Assembly (NCBI GenBank): GCA_008704415.1
Contig: VXIS01000037.1
Coordinates: 124,001-188,000, forward strand
Length of the DNA stretch: 64,000 bases
DNA from: Sphaerosporella brunnea
Lineage: Eukaryota > Ascomycota > Pezizomycetes > Pezizales > Pyronemataceae
Direction of reading: 5' to 3'
The translations under genes were made by a program, and so were the position numbers. Below are positions 46,000-60,791 of the stretch, in pieces (the first letter of the stretch is position 1; every line of letters begins with the position of its first letter). Below the pieces are notes generated by a model that was not told where the DNA came from, searched no databases, and saw only the letters and a list, made by a program, of their open reading frames with translations.

Positions 46000-47050
46000 A
46001 TGCCGATCGATGCGACAACGGGCAAACGTAGAGAAGCGACTCTCGAGGAGAGAATTGATGAAGTCGCAAAGAGAAAAGAGGGCAAGAGTTTTGCCCCAAA
46101 TTGAGAAGGAGACCGGGGTATCTCGATCTCAACTACTAGCAGTTGGAACACAAAGCGGGAAGATGATGATGATCCGAAGATCAAGCAGGACCCACGAAGC
46201 GGGTCGCCGAAAAGACTGTCGGAGCGGGATCCACGACACGTCAAGAGAGCCGTAACGCAAAATCCGTCTGCTACTTTGGCCGATGTCGTTGAGCAAACGG
46301 ACGGCCCCGGGTGCTAGGACATTACCTGCGCAATGAGCGCTGATACTGCCGCTGTGCCAGGAGAAAGACCTGGCTGGATCCCACCACGATGAGGAAGCGG
46401 TACCGCTGGTGTCTCAGCAATGAAGGAAAGTGGTTTACTGCGACGAGAAGCTTGTGAGTCCGAGATTATTCCGACGCCCGCCCGGCATCGCGACGGCGGC
46501 GCGTTCCAACCTCGTTATATCCAGCCTACCTTTTTCCGCTGGACGTTTCTCTGTGCTTGCTGTTGCAGCAATTACCTTTGGAGCCCCACACTCCATTTGG
46601 TTGTTTCCCGAAAAAAAAGAACTCCTGAGGAGCGGAAAACACAAGCGCGATAGTTTGTTTGGGCGTGAATCGCCGGACAGCAGTACGTCGAGGAATTCCT
46701 CGAGCCGTGCCTTGTGCCGTTCGTTGATTTACAGTCTCCCTGGTCGTCCTGAAGGCCATCCAACCGTTGAGGATGGTGCCAGGATTCACACGTCCCGGCA
46801 AACACCAGCAGGCCCATCAGGCTTACGGTCTCCACTCGCCTTGAATGGCCCTCCAGTTCAACCCCATCGAGAATGTTTGGCCGATGCTTGACGCCAAGGT
46901 TGGATCTAAGATGAGCAACCCTCGCACAGAGGAGGAGTTCATAGAGCTTGCGCAGCGTGCTTGGGAGGAGCTCGACTGGGATAAGGTGGATGGGACTATC
47001 ATAGATAGATAGTATGGCCAAGCGTGTAAAAGCCGTTATTCGAGGCGACT
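46000..47050 (+). pseudogene. Tc1/mariner transposase pseudogene
   Basis: Begins MPIDATTGKRREATLEERID and then breaks. Later frames carry DPRSGSPKRLSERDPRHVKR then VTQNPSATLADVVEQTDG (the HTH region of Tc1-like transposases), ARRKTWLDPTTMRKRYRW, CDE..SPRLFRRPPG, SLPGRPEGHPTVEDGARIHT (second catalytic Asp) and FNPIENVWPMLDAKV (third catalytic residue region). It ends with EELDWDKVDGTI and a basic tail. Numerous frameshifts and stops (for example near 46100, 46320 and 46850) disable it. Right-hand sequence from 47057 is part of an inverted repeat. Confidence 0.8.
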
Positions 47051-47056
47051 TCTTTG

Positions 47057-47249
47057 CCGCCAAAAGCGAGTTGTGTTTTAATAATATTGCTCGATTATTT
47101 TTTATCACTGCAGGGCCGCAACGTGAAAAAATTGACGCACAAAGACAACACCACAAAAATTCAGTGAAATCCCTGCGCTGTCGCGTTGTTGTGCGGGCAT
47201 CAAAGACCAGACCGTGTGGGTAGATTAAAACACAACTCGCTTTTGGCGG
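47057..47249. repeat. Inverted repeat with 26-bp perfect arms
   Basis: 47057-47082 and 47224-47249 are exact reverse complements over 26 bases (core CAAAAGCGAGTTGTGTTTTA), separated by 141 bp. The left arm overlaps the last codons of the dead Tc1/mariner transposase. It may be a foldback or MITE inserted there, or a duplicated and inverted transposon end. Perfect arms beside a decayed gene suggest it is younger than the transposase decay. Confidence 0.85.
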
Positions 47250-47751
47250 GCATTGTAGACCTTTGCTCGTTTGTAAACAATTAACGCTCCATCACGTTCT
47301 TTTTTTTTTTTCGGCGTTCTGGCGTTGGTTTGTTTTCTCGTTAAGGCGTCGGCACACGGCCATCTCGTCATCCCAGTTCCCTTCCCCGACTTGTGTTTCA
47401 GTTGCTGATTGGTAGCTACTCGAGTAAGCCGCCAGGTTGACGTCCCAGCTCGGAGGGGCAGCTCGGAGGGGGCAGTTTTTGCCTCTGTACCGGATGCCTA
47501 CTCGTGCCAAGGTACCACCTTGGCACAAGTAAGACCAATCTGGATCAAACCGCATTCCAAATTCCGGGAGATCGACATTCCAGCAGCCACAAACCACGTC
47601 AGATCGCAGAAGACATCCTCATCCAGTATCAGTATTAAACCACAAAAGAGTCCTCCCCCAAACCGCTCGCCAAACAACAACCAAACAAACAAACATCAAA
47701 CCGCGATTCCCCCGTCCCCGTCCCCCGCCCCCCAAAGCAAAGCAAAGCACA
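47250..47751. other. Intergenic with a short hairpin
   Basis: 47504-47526 is a hairpin with 10-bp perfect arms (GTGCCAAGGT, 3-nt loop, ACCTTGGCAC). The rest is C-rich and lies beyond the stop codon of the WW-domain gene. No coding region is supported. Confidence 0.5.
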
Positions 47752-48411
47752 TCACCAATCCCCATCCCCATCCCCATCCCCATAATCCTCCGCCTGCGCA
47801 TCTTGATACCCCTCCATATACTCCTCCTCCTCATGCTTATCAATCTCATGTTCCAACAGCATGCCACCCAGCAGTCCAGCACCAGCGCCCAACGCCACAG
47901 TGCCCATTCCGATGCCCTTCTTCGGCGGCGCCTGTGCCTGCGGGGGCTGCGCATAATATTGCTGCTGTTGCGGCGGCGGCGCGTAGTAACCCTGCTGTTG
48001 CGGCGGCGGGGCGCCATAATACGCCTGCTGTGGGGCATAATACTGCTGCTGCTGCTGCGGCTGGGGGGGATAGTACTGCTGCTGCTGCGGCTGCTGGGGC
48101 GTACCCTTCAAAAACGACGAGATCTTAGAGCCGAGGCCGCGGTCTTGCTGTTGCTGCGGGGGTGGGTACTGCTGCTGCGGGGGCGGGTACTGCAGCTGCG
48201 GCGAAGGCGAAGGCGGATACCCCTGGCTATCAGGACGCGGAGGAACCGGCGGCGGCGGCGTCGCGGAGACAGTCGGCGGCTCCCATTGCGACTGCTTCGT
48301 GGCAACGTTCACATAGAAAAACGTGTTATAGTTCGCATCCCACTTCGCAAGCCACCCTGGCGGGACCGGCGGCGGCGGCGGCCCGGGCGGTGGTGCTGCG
48401 TAATCTGCCAT
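47752..48411 (-). CDS. WW-domain, Gln/Tyr/Pro-rich protein, 219 aa
   Basis: A single exon. Residues of about 16-46 are a WW domain: PPGWLAKWDANYNTFFYVNV then ATKQSQWEPP, with the first Trp, the aromatic centre, and the second Trp and Pro present. Residues 50-160 are Pro/Gln/Tyr-rich (QQYYPPQ-type repeats from GCTGCTG runs on the plus strand). Residues of about 166-185 form a Gly-zipper-like segment (GIGMGTVALGAGAGLLGGML), followed by an acidic tail EHEIDKHEEEEYMEG and a short GDGD repeat. The order WW, low-complexity, Gly-rich helix, acidic tail is common to several uncharacterised fungal proteins. It probably binds Pro-rich ligands and may associate with membranes, which is inferred. Confidence 0.82.
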   Translation of the reverse strand: MADYAAPPPGPPPPPVPPGWLAKWDANYNTFFYVNVATKQSQWEPPTVSATPPPPVPPRPDSQGYPPSPSPQLQYPPPQQQYPPPQQQQDRGLGSKISSFLKGTPQQPQQQQYYPPQPQQQQQYYAPQQAYYGAPPPQQQGYYAPPPQQQQYYAQPPQAQAPPKKGIGMGTVALGAGAGLLGGMLLEHEIDKHEEEEYMEGYQDAQAEDYGDGDGDGDW

Positions 48412-49093
48412 CGTATCCGTCGTATCGTATGGTATCGTTCCGTTCCTTTCCTTCTATCTGTCCAGACTCAAGAGAGAAGAGAAAGGGAGGCGGGGCGGGG
48501 GATGGAGATTCGACGCTTTATTGGCTTCGCCCGGCCCCCGGATCTACTCCCGGGCCTCCCTAACTGGAGCACGTCAGCCACCCCCGCCCGGCTGTCGGCC
48601 CAGAACCCTGGCGAAGGAAAAAGCTTGTCCAGACTTCCCCGACGAAAGGCCAGTGAAACGGGTTTCACTTCTGTTGGATACTTGTAGATATCATATTTCC
48701 TCAACCAGGCCGCCAGCCACAAACCCACCCCTGAACATCCCATTTCCATATCCCTCAAATCCCATGCCTCACCCCACCAAATCACCTCACCTCATCCCGG
48801 CCAACGCAAATCCTCACGGTGGTGATAACGCAGTATCACAGAGAGATGCGTGGTATCTCATGACCACCACACAAAAGTCCCGCCAATCACAATCACAAAT
48901 CACAAGGCACGGCAAAACAAATTACCAACTCCGAAAAAACCCTTTTTTGTAGAAAGAAACTGCACAAAGCTATGGGGGAGGACGATGGCAGCACGGGAAA
49001 AAAAAAAAAAAAATTCTAGACACAAAGCGCACAACAACTAAGAGTACATTTTCCGCCTCCCACATCACACTCCGCGGCAAGCTATCCACAAAA
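48412..49093. other. Interval between WW gene and ATP2 3' end
   Basis: Carries the WW gene promoter and the ATP2 3' flank. A run of 15 A lies near 48999-49013. Frames on the plus strand here are antisense or low-complexity, and no gene is supported. Confidence 0.5.
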
Positions 49094-51066
<1,973 letters not shown>

Positions 51067-51670
51067 GTTGGAGATGGTGGGGTATGATGAAAGGGAGGAG
51101 AGGAGAGGAGTGGTGATGGGGGGGGCGGAGCGGAGGAACTAGGAAAACGAGGGTGGTAGATTTTGGTGGGCAACGCTTGGGTTGCCGCGCTAAAACAATG
51201 GGATTGTACGGAGGGGTGGACAGGTATCTTGCCGAGTATGTAGCGATTAGCGTTTGGCCGCTTCACCTTTTACCCGGAAAGTTGGAGTACGATTTCTGCA
51301 GGAGAAACGCGCACGAAGAGTATTGGAGCTCGCAGTGTTATACAGTAACTTAGGCTCTTCGGCGGTTTTCTCGCCTATTTGAGGGTTAGGGGACGGCATT
51401 GCGGGATTTGCACAGCATATCACTCTTGCCTCGAGAACATTTTGTCACTTGGTCATTGAGTCCGATGATACAAGTTCATTGATGGAGCTGATTCACAAAA
51501 GGAGCTCCTTACATCTATGGCTTTGAGACAGAACTCTTGTGATATCAGTTTCCGCCATCCGCTGCATCACCGCCACTCGTCAGAGTTCCGTTTCGAAGAC
51601 TCATTTATGATACTCTAGGCGAGATCTGGGGAACAAAGAGCATAATTTCTAGCTCTGGATATCCGGCCCT
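51067..51670. other. ATP2 upstream interval
   Basis: Holds the ATP2 promoter (minus direction) and the 3' flank of the SET-domain gene. G-rich on the plus strand near 51095-51135. No coding region is supported. Confidence 0.5.
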
Positions 51671-53396
51671 CTATTGCGGACATTCATTCGAAATGACCCA
51701 AACCAACTTCCCCTCCTCCGGCTCTACATTAACCCCCTCCTGTTGATAAACCGCCATAACCCAGCCCATCAACGCCGCCGTCCACTCCTCGCCGCCAAAA
51801 ACCTCAGGAGCAGCCTCAGCAGCTTCAGGGAAAATCGCCTCAAACACCTCCTCAACCGTCATCTCCTCCTGCATGGGATAAACTCCCTTCATCCTGTCAA
51901 ACCAGCCACTCCACTTCTCATCCTTTGTGATATATTTCCAACACAGCCAAAGCACGAACACGATATCTTCCTGCTCGGCCTCAATGATTTCCTCGACATC
52001 ACTGGTCTCAAAGCACGCCTCAACCGCTTCCGCAAAGACTGAGTTCTGGAGAACAGTCTCGATACTGAAGATTTCCTTCCCCTCATGCTCGGTAAATAGC
52101 GAAGAGATCGTTTCCCGCGAGTGGGAGAGTGCAGAGCGAAGAATTTCTTGCTGTCCAGAGCGGAGTGTCAGCGCTGCCTGCTGGCGTTGATTCACCGGCT
52201 CTTCCAACGCCACGGTTTCGAAGCCCTGGAGCTTCTTAGAAATGGCCATAACCAGCTGAAACTGCGTCGCCAACTCATTCCTAACACTGACGCTCTTATA
52301 CGGAGTATTTTCCAACAACCGCATCTCACTCGGCGCCGCGGTGAGCAGGCGGAAAAGACTAATAAGCTCCAGCGGATAACCCGCCTTAAGCGTGAGATAG
52401 TAATAATCCTCCTTGTCCGGATGTTTCAGGCTCTTGTATATCTCCGCCTGCTCGGGCGCAAGTGGGGGTGTATTGAACCTCAGCGCCACCGTCTCCGCCG
52501 GATTTTCAGGTATGCAAAATCCATAGCCCATAAGTAACTCTTCGTTTCCTTTGGGGCCGTAGTTGTTGTACACCTCCACGCCCGCAGCAATTGCGTCGAC
52601 GGAAAGGAACGCGACCTCCTCTGTGCCGATCTGCCAGGTGATTCTCTTGCACGGTTGATGGTTCAGTGCGTCCAATATAGGGAATAGGACTGGGCTATCA
52701 TGTGCCTTGTCGACAAAATTCCCCGGAAAACTTCTGGACGAGAATATGGTTGCCGCCCAAAGGTAAAGCTCCCTACATCCGCACATCAGTCCCGTTCCCC
52801 ATAAAAATTCACTTGGGCATAGCATACCAAGTATACTCCGCCACCGACTCCTCTCCAGCACTTTTCAATGCCTCCAATCCCTCCTTCCACTCCCCCTTCC
52901 ATATGGCTCTCCGCTCCTCCACCGCCGAAGGCGACAGATTACATCCGACCAGAAATTTCAGATCCGCATCGGAGAAGTAGAGAGGTGTGTTGAACTCCCG
53001 TGGAAGAATTCGAAGGTAAGGGTACCAAAAACTTGCTTCACCTAGTATCCATTGCTGGCAGAGAGCAAAGCACAGTGAGGTATGCTTGTTGACGGTGGAG
53101 GTGAAGGTGCTTGGGAGGAGAGAGCGTGCACGGGCGTAGGAGAGGAAAAGAGTATGTGAACAAGAAACGAGCTGTGTTCCCCTCGGGATGGGCGCGGTGG
53201 TTATGATGCTTCTACCGGAGGACGCTGCATGTGAGGTTCAGCATGAAAGAAGCGCAGGGTGGATGGCGGTGCAGGAATAGTTACGGATGGTGTGGAAGGT
53301 GAGGGACTCGTGGATATAGCCGTTATTGGAGACGATCCATTGGCCGTAGGAGTTCCAGGCTTCATCCTCTGAGAAGACGCGGTTTGATATGCGCAT
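51671..53396 (-). CDS. SET-domain protein lysine methyltransferase, 536 aa
   Basis: Predicted SAM-dependent methyltransferase of the RKM/SETD6 class, which modifies non-histone proteins such as ribosomal proteins. Three exons: 53396-53285, 53224-52828 and 52772-51671. The introns are 60 and 55 bp. The start MRISNRVFSEDEAWNSYGQW leads to NNGYIHESLTFH. Split SET motifs follow: GRSIITTAPIPRGTQLVSCS, then LFPILDALNHQP (the NH of the SAM site) and YNNYGPKGNEELLMGYGF. A helical C-terminal region then resembles the Rubisco-LSMT substrate-binding domain. Downstream sequence alone (start at 52861) would miss the N-terminal SET part. The exact substrate cannot be predicted. Confidence 0.88.
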
Positions 53397-54194
53397 GGTT
53401 GGTGGTTTGGTTTTTGCTGTGAGATTCCCTTATCTCCAGCTTCAAGGATTTTTTTTGTTAGCGGGGCATATCATATGTTCCGTCCCATACGCGACCAAAC
53501 CCAGTCCCGGCTGGGAAGTCCCCGTTATGAATAGGTAGGACCAAGTAGTTGATTTCCATAGAGCAGAACACCACGCCCTAAAAATGACCTTATTGCCATG
53601 CTATTGAGTATGACTGCGGCAATCTCAGGCCCTTGAACGAATGAATGAAACTTTACTTATTGGATACGGAGAAACATCGCTAGTGCAATCCCAAATCCCT
53701 TCTTCATCACCGCTCAGCCATCCTCGCTTGTGATTGTACTGTCGTTTTTGCTTTCACTGCTTGGTAAATAGGCCATGGCTGGTGTTCTGGGAAACCCTAA
53801 CCCTTCACGACTTCGGCATAATTAAGGCGCACGTCCGCATTATTACGATAGTTAATTTGGGTGTGTATTGGGAGTATATCATTTAGTGAGGAGATTTTAG
53901 TCCTTAACTAACCGTAGAATACGAGTACAGTAGACGTTCGTGAATGGGAGTACCAGTCGCGACTGGGACGTCCGAGTCGCGACAGGGATTTGGTCACAGT
54001 AAAGCCATGTACTTCACAATTTCTCAATCGGCGTTTTATTCCAGCTTCAAAAGATAAGATGATGCGATGAAAACTTCCAGCAGATGCGCCGTTAAATTAT
54101 TGTATTACACTTCAATCGAAAACCCCGCTCCCCAATTGAACAGAACAGAAAAAAACACCTGTGGTATCATCATCCGTGCAGCGCAGCAGAAAAT
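53397..54194. other. Interval between SET gene and IDI1
   Basis: Contains the SET gene promoter and the IDI1 3' flank. No coding region is recognised and the open frames are under 60 codons. Two short GTCGCGAC-like motifs (AGTCGCGACTGGGACGTCCG and AGTCGCGACAGGG) at about 53957-53990 form a local direct repeat. Confidence 0.5.
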
Positions 54195-55175
<981 letters not shown>

Positions 55176-56767
55176 GTTGGCGTTCCGTGTTGTTGACGGC
55201 GGCGGCGGCGGTGGTAATGGGTAAGGGGATGCAGGACGAGAACGGCGAGAAACCTCACAAGCTCAGACGCGGTGGTTGCGGGGAGGGGTTCAGTTTTTTT
55301 TCAAATAGAATGAACAAGAAATTCCGAATGGGCAGGCAGCTTTTTTCTTTTTTCTTTTTGCACTCGCTTTTGCATTGCTTCTTTACTTCGGAGTTTACTG
55401 CATCTAGGGTTCACCGATTCTGTGTACCTGCGCACCCTGACTCCTTTCGCGATCCAGGCCAGCTCACGAGGCGGGGAGGTGTGGCTAATGCGACTGGTGT
55501 GGCTAATGCGATCTGGCTGTGGCTCGCGATGACCATCACGCTCTTCCTGTGCTCCCGCTCTTCTCCCCGACGCGCTGCCAATTGCAATCCAGACAACCAA
55601 CCCTATCCCACAGCGTATCGAATCGTCCGCAGGGACTGCTCGTCCAACGTGTCACCAAGCTTCCCCTCCTCCGCAAGCAAAAAAAAAAAGAAGAAAAAAG
55701 AAAAAGAAATATGTGGAAAAAGACTTGCAGAATCTGCTCCCTGCAATCTCGATACATATGCCCTTGCATGCAGCAGCAGCCTGCCCGAAATCTCTGCCCT
55801 GCCCGCGCCAACAGCAACAATAAACCTCCCTATCGATACCGCTGCGGCTCTGCCCCGCTCCGTCGTTGATTGCCCGTCAATTCCATCCATCCATGTCTCC
55901 ATCCCCAAAAATGGCCCAACAACTCGCTGCCGCCGCCATGACTGCCCCAGGCCTGCTAGTGCACTGCATCTCCTCCCACAGCCGAACGTCCCCGACCTCC
56001 GCACGCTTGATCTTCAAATTTAAACCAGCTCTAGAGCGTAGAAACCTGTCGTCGAAGCTGGAAAAAAAAACAAAAAAAAAAAAAAAACACCGCGCTATCA
56101 TCGAAGGCAAATCGCACTGCCGCTGACTGCTGCTGCTGCTGCAAGCCACGGCGCAGCGCGGCATTTAAACGTTGTCTTCCCATATTTCATATCGCTCCGA
56201 TGTCACTAGCATGTAGCATAGCTTGCGCTTGCCATGGCACGGAATAGATTCCATTACCTGACAGCTACCACCATCACCACCACCACCACTGAACCCAGCA
56301 CCCTCCAAACAAGTTCCCAACAGATACATAGATAGGTTATAGTACGGACGTGTCGCCCGTCCTGCCTGATAATGACATGACGTACAGAATGAGATTTACC
56401 GTGCTACCGCAAAACAAGTAGAATCGCCGCCGCCGCCGCCGCTTGAATTACCTGCAAGCTCCTCTTCTTACTCATATGAACGAGCTGGGGGAGCAAGAGA
56501 ATTTTCTCAAGCCCCTCACCTGTCCCCGCAGATAGCGAACGAGCAGCAATCAGAATAGTACATAACTTGATCCCACTGTCCTCCATCCTGTGTGTTGCCT
56601 TCCATCCATCCTTCGCGTCCTCTGAACAATCCCTCTCCTCACCGGTGCCCTCGTTCGAAGCTCCTCTCTGAAAGCTAATACACCCCCCCCCCCCCCTTCT
56701 TCCCCCCCCCCTTCTTCCCCGCCCCCACCTTTCTCCGTCGAAAACCCAGCCTAGCATCATAGCTATC
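55176..56767. other. Shared IDI1 / GLC3 upstream interval
   Basis: A divergent 1.6-kb region. Frames on both strands (such as 55187-56023) are Ser/Arg/Pro/Lys-rich low-complexity products of C/T and A runs, without domains. A-rich tracts lie at 55679-55708 and 56061-56088. No gene is supported. Confidence 0.5.
56683..56740 (+). promoter_or_regulatory. Pyrimidine tract upstream of GLC3
   Basis: An almost pure C/T stretch (14 C, CTTCTT, 10 C, CTTCTTCCCC, then C-rich) ends about 30 bp before the GLC3 ATG. Strong CT tracts just upstream of the start are typical of transcription start regions in highly expressed filamentous-fungal genes. This is inference from position and composition. Confidence 0.5.
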
Positions 56768-59291
56768 ATGTCCTCGAAGGTTGCTGCGGCCCCCCAGACC
56801 ATCAACGTCGCCAAAGACGCAAAGGCGAAAGCTCTCAATGAGAAGTCGGCGAACACCATCACCGAAGCCCCGGCGAATGACGAAATCCCAAACGATGGAA
56901 CCGGTGTTTTGAAGCTAGATCCATGGCTCGGCCCGTTCGCGGATGGATTGCGGTCGCGCTTCTCAAAGGCTCAGGAGTGGATTCAAAAAATAAACAAATA
57001 TGAGGGTGGACTGGATGCTTTCTCAAAGGTATGCATTGAATTCTACTCGCAATTACCTGTAGACTCGACTGATGGCACGCAGGGCTACGAGAAATATGGA
57101 ATCACCGTTGCCCCGAACAACGATATCACCTACAGAGAGTGGGCGCCAAATGCGATCTCGGCGCACTTCATTGGAGACTTCAGTGAGTATCTCTGCCCAA
57201 AGCATTGATGCGAAGGCAGCACTGACCTGATTAGACAACTGGGACCGTCTCTCCCATCCCATGACTAAAAACCCCTTCGGTGTATGGGAAATCACACTTC
57301 CTGCGGTGAACGGAAAGCCTGCCATCGAGCATGGCTCCAAGTTAAAGGTTTGTTTATCCTGCAGTTTCAAACAGTGTGCTTGTATTGACAGTCGAGTGCA
57401 ATAGATCACGATGGAGACTCCCAACATGGGCCACATTGACCGCCTTCCCGCATGGATCGAGTACGTGACGCAAGATCTCTCCGTCAGCCCAGTCTACGAT
57501 GCTCGCTTCTGGAACCCGGAGAAGTATGTCTTCAAGAACCCCCGTCCCGCGAAGCCCAAGTCTGCCCGTGTGTACGAGGCGCACGTCGGTATCAGCACCA
57601 ACGAGTACCGTGTGGGAACCTATAAGGAGTTCACGGCGAACACCCTGCCGCGGATTAAGAAGCTTGGATACAACGTGATCCAGCTCATGGCGATCCAGGA
57701 GCACGCCTATTACGCTTCGTTTGGTTACCAGGTCACTTCTTTCTTCGCGGCTTCCAGCAGGTATGGAACACCCGAGGATTTGAAGGAGCTGATCGACACT
57801 GCGCACGGCATGGGAATCTATGTGTTGCTCGACATCGTCCACTCCCACGCCTGTAAGAACGTGCTGGACGGTTTGAACATGTTTGATGGAAGTGACCACC
57901 TCTACTTCCACGAGGGTGGAAAGGGTCGCCATGACCTGTGGGACTCGAGATTGTTCAACTACGGACACCACGAAGTCTTGAGATTCTTGTTGTCTAACTT
58001 GCGGTACTACATGGAGGAGTTTCAGTTTGATGGTTTCCGGTTTGATGGTGTTACGAGCATCCTCTACACCCACCACGGTATTGGAACGTAAGTCGACAAT
58101 TGTGCCTTTCCAGATATATCAGTTTACTCACTATTTACAACAGAGGTTTCTCCGGCGGTTACCACGAGTATTTTGGCCCCAACGTTGATGAGGAGGGTGT
58201 GGTGTACCTGATGCTGGTAAGTTCTCCCGCATCCCGAGTGACAAGACATGTTCTGATCAATCGGGCCAGGCGAACGAGATGCTGCATGAGGTCTACCCCG
58301 ATTGCATCACTATCGCCGAGGATGTGTCCGGAATGCCGGCGCTGTGTCTGAAGCTTTCGCTTGGTGGTGTCGGCTTCGACTACCGTCTCGCCATGGCGAT
58401 TCCTGATATGTGGATCAAGATCCTCAAGGAGAAGCAGGATGAAGATTGGGACCTCACAAACATCTGTTGGACTTTGACCAATCGGAGACACGGCGAGAAG
58501 ACGATCGCATATGCCGAGTCTCACGACCAGGCGTACGTTCTTTCTGGATTCTTTGCGAGTGGTGCGATGCTGACATCGAAACAGCCTCGTCGGAGACAAG
58601 ACCATACTTTTCTGGCTCTGTGACAAAGAGCTGTACACCCACATGTCTACCCTGACCGACTACTCACCCATCATCTCTCGCGGTATCGCCCTTCACAAGA
58701 TGATCCGACTACTCACCCACTCCCTCGGAGGCGAGGGCTACCTCAACTTCGAAGGTAACGAGTTCGGTCATCCCGAATGGCTCGACTTCCCTCGTGCGGG
58801 CAACAACAACTCCTTCCACTACGCACGACGACAGTTTAACCTGGTGGACGACCAACTTTTGCGGTATAGGTGGCTCAACGACTTTGATGCCGCGATGCAG
58901 AATCTGGAGGATAAATTCGGCTGGCTTGCGGCACCGCAGGCTTACATCTCCCTCAAGCACGAGGGGGACAAGGTCATCGTGTTTGAGCGCGCGGGATTGC
59001 TCTTCATCTTCAACTTTCATCACAGTAACAGCTTTACGGACTACAGAGTTGGTGTCGAGGAGGCGGGAACCTACAAGGTGGTCCTCAACACGGATCGGCC
59101 GGAGTTTGGTGGCTTCAACAGAATCGATGAGAGCGTCAAGTTCTATACTACGGATATGCCGTGGAACAACAGGAGGAACTTCACACAGGTTTATCGTAAG
59201 TTTTCTGATGGCCATTAGATATGTGAGACTCTACTAACTTTGTATCACAGTCCCAGCTAGAACGGCACTCGTGCTCGCGAAGGAGTCGTAG
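56768..59291 (+). CDS. GLC3: 1,4-alpha-glucan (glycogen) branching enzyme, 714 aa
   Basis: Introduces alpha-1,6 branches into glycogen in the cytosol. Eight exons: 56768-57028, 57083-57182, 57235-57347, 57405-58087, 58144-58216, 58270-58532, 58585-59195 and 59251-59291. All introns are 52-57 bp. The order is N-terminal helix, CBM48 ([17 protein letters not shown] and [12 protein letters not shown]), then a GH13 barrel. GH13 motifs: [21 protein letters not shown] with nucleophile Asp372, IAEDVSG with acid Glu427, and AESHDQ with Asp496. A C-terminal all-beta domain follows, ending TALVLAKES. The Ala codon of AESHDQA is split by the sixth intron. The length fits the fungal enzyme (about 690-720 aa). 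Confidence 0.97.
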
Positions 59292-59894
59292 GTGGCCAAG
59301 GGTGGTGTGTACCACAGATAGATGGTTGATTGATTGATCGATATCTTAGGTCAACGCGACCACCACCACTACCACGACGCAGTATCACTACAACAGCTTC
59401 TCGACGTTTCTTCTGGCATGTAGTATTTTCTTTACTTATTTCTTTGTCTATCTGGTTCTCGTTTTCGAAGGGTTATGGTGTGAACTTTGTCATGTCGATG
59501 TGGCGGAAAGTGGGTATGCGCGCGCAGCTGTAGAACTGATATACCATTTCTTTTTTATGGGATTTTTTTTGTGCTTTCAAATTATGGATGTGAAAAATGG
59601 GAACAGTGTTGAGATTGATGGACGAGTGATATGGTGTGAATAAAGCTGTCAACGAGTACATTTGTGATGTCGAGACCATCGTTGCCTGTGATAGCAACAC
59701 TTTGCTAGAGGACTCGGACTATTCTGTGCAGAAATGTAACAACCCTTTTAATGGGTGAATGTTTTGTGGCGCTGCATGATTAGAGTTCAGGCCAGACTTG
59801 CAACGCGCCAAATCAGAGAACTGTCAAACGAACCACCAGAGCTAGCTTCCTCACCTTCACCTTCACCCCCACAAGCACCCCACTCGCCCCAACC
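59292..59894. other. GLC3-SEC22 intergenic
   Basis: GLC3 3' flank and SEC22 promoter. A CTTCAC repeat (CACCTTCACCTTCACCCC) sits just before the SEC22 start at 59850-59870. No gene is supported. Confidence 0.5.
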
Positions 59895-60592
59895 ATGATC
59901 AAATCCACGCAAATCACACGACTGGACGGCGTGCCGCTCGCCGCATCGGTCGACGAAGCCTCGGACGAAGCATCCCTCAGCAGCATCAAAGCGTCAGCCA
60001 AAGCGCTGCTGCGGCGGCTCAGCGCCAGCAGCGAGCCACGGGCGTCGATCGAGTCGGGGGAGTTCACGCTGCACTACCTGATCGCGTCGTCGATAATCTA
60101 CATGTGCATCTGCGAGCGGTCGTACCCGCGCAAGCTGGCGTTCACGTACCTGTCGGACATCGCGTCCGAGTTCGAGACGATGTACGGCGGCGAGGCGCAC
60201 GCCGCCGGGCTGCGGCCGTACGCGTTCGTCCAGTTCGACACCTTCATGCAGCGCACCAAGCGCACGTACCAGGACACGCGCGCCACGCGCAACCTCGACC
60301 GCCTCAACGACGACCTGAAGGATGTCACCCGCGTCATGACGAAGAACATCGAGGACCTCCTGTACCGCGGCGACTCCCTCGAGCGCATGGGCGATATGAG
60401 TGAGCGCCTGAGGGACGAGAGTAGGAAGTACCGTCAGGCCGCTGTGAGGATCAATTGGGAGCTGTTGTTGAAGCAGGTATGTACCACTACCTTAAGTGGA
60501 GGGGGGAGGGCTGACGATTTGGTGCGTAGTATGGTCCCGTCGGTGGGTTTGCGTTCATTATGTTAGTGTTTATTTGGTGGCGGTTCTTTTGA
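59895..60592 (+). CDS. SEC22: ER-Golgi R-SNARE Sec22, 214 aa
   Basis: R-SNARE for ER-Golgi vesicle fusion. Two exons: 59895-60476 and 60530-60592, with a 53-bp intron (GTATGT donor, GCTGACG branch, CGTAG acceptor). Residues 1-118 are a longin domain (MIKSTQITRLDGVPLAASVD, then HYLIASSIIYMCICERSYP and KLAFTYLSDIASEFE). Residues 130-190 are the SNARE motif (NLDRLNDDLKDVTRVMTKNI), with the zero-layer Arg in YRGDSLERM. The second exon codes the C-terminal anchor YGPVGGFAFIMLVFIWWRFF. Reading through the intron would destroy that anchor. It converges with ELP5, with 199 bp between the stops. Confidence 0.96.
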
Positions 60593-60791
60593 ATGGGAGG
60601 AAGAGGAGACGGGGGAGAAGGCCTCTTGAGTGCACATTTGAATAATCGGTCTTTTTTTTTTTTTTTTTTTTTTTTCCTTTTTCTTGTCCGTCTGGGTTGG
60701 TTTGTTGAGCTGTTATATTCGCGTATTGCATGCATACAGCACGGTGTTGTATTATAACTATCGCTAGAACGTAATGACTTCTTTCTGTTCT
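60593..60791. other. SEC22/ELP5 convergent spacer
   Basis: 199 bp between opposing stop codons. It contains a run of about 24 T at 60652-60675 that would serve as an A/T-rich 3'-end signal region for either gene. No gene is present. Confidence 0.6.

Noticed and set aside
55187..56023. 278-residue plus-strand frame between IDI1 and GLC3
   Set aside because: Low-complexity reading of A and C/T tracts in a promoter interval, with no domain and no splice support.
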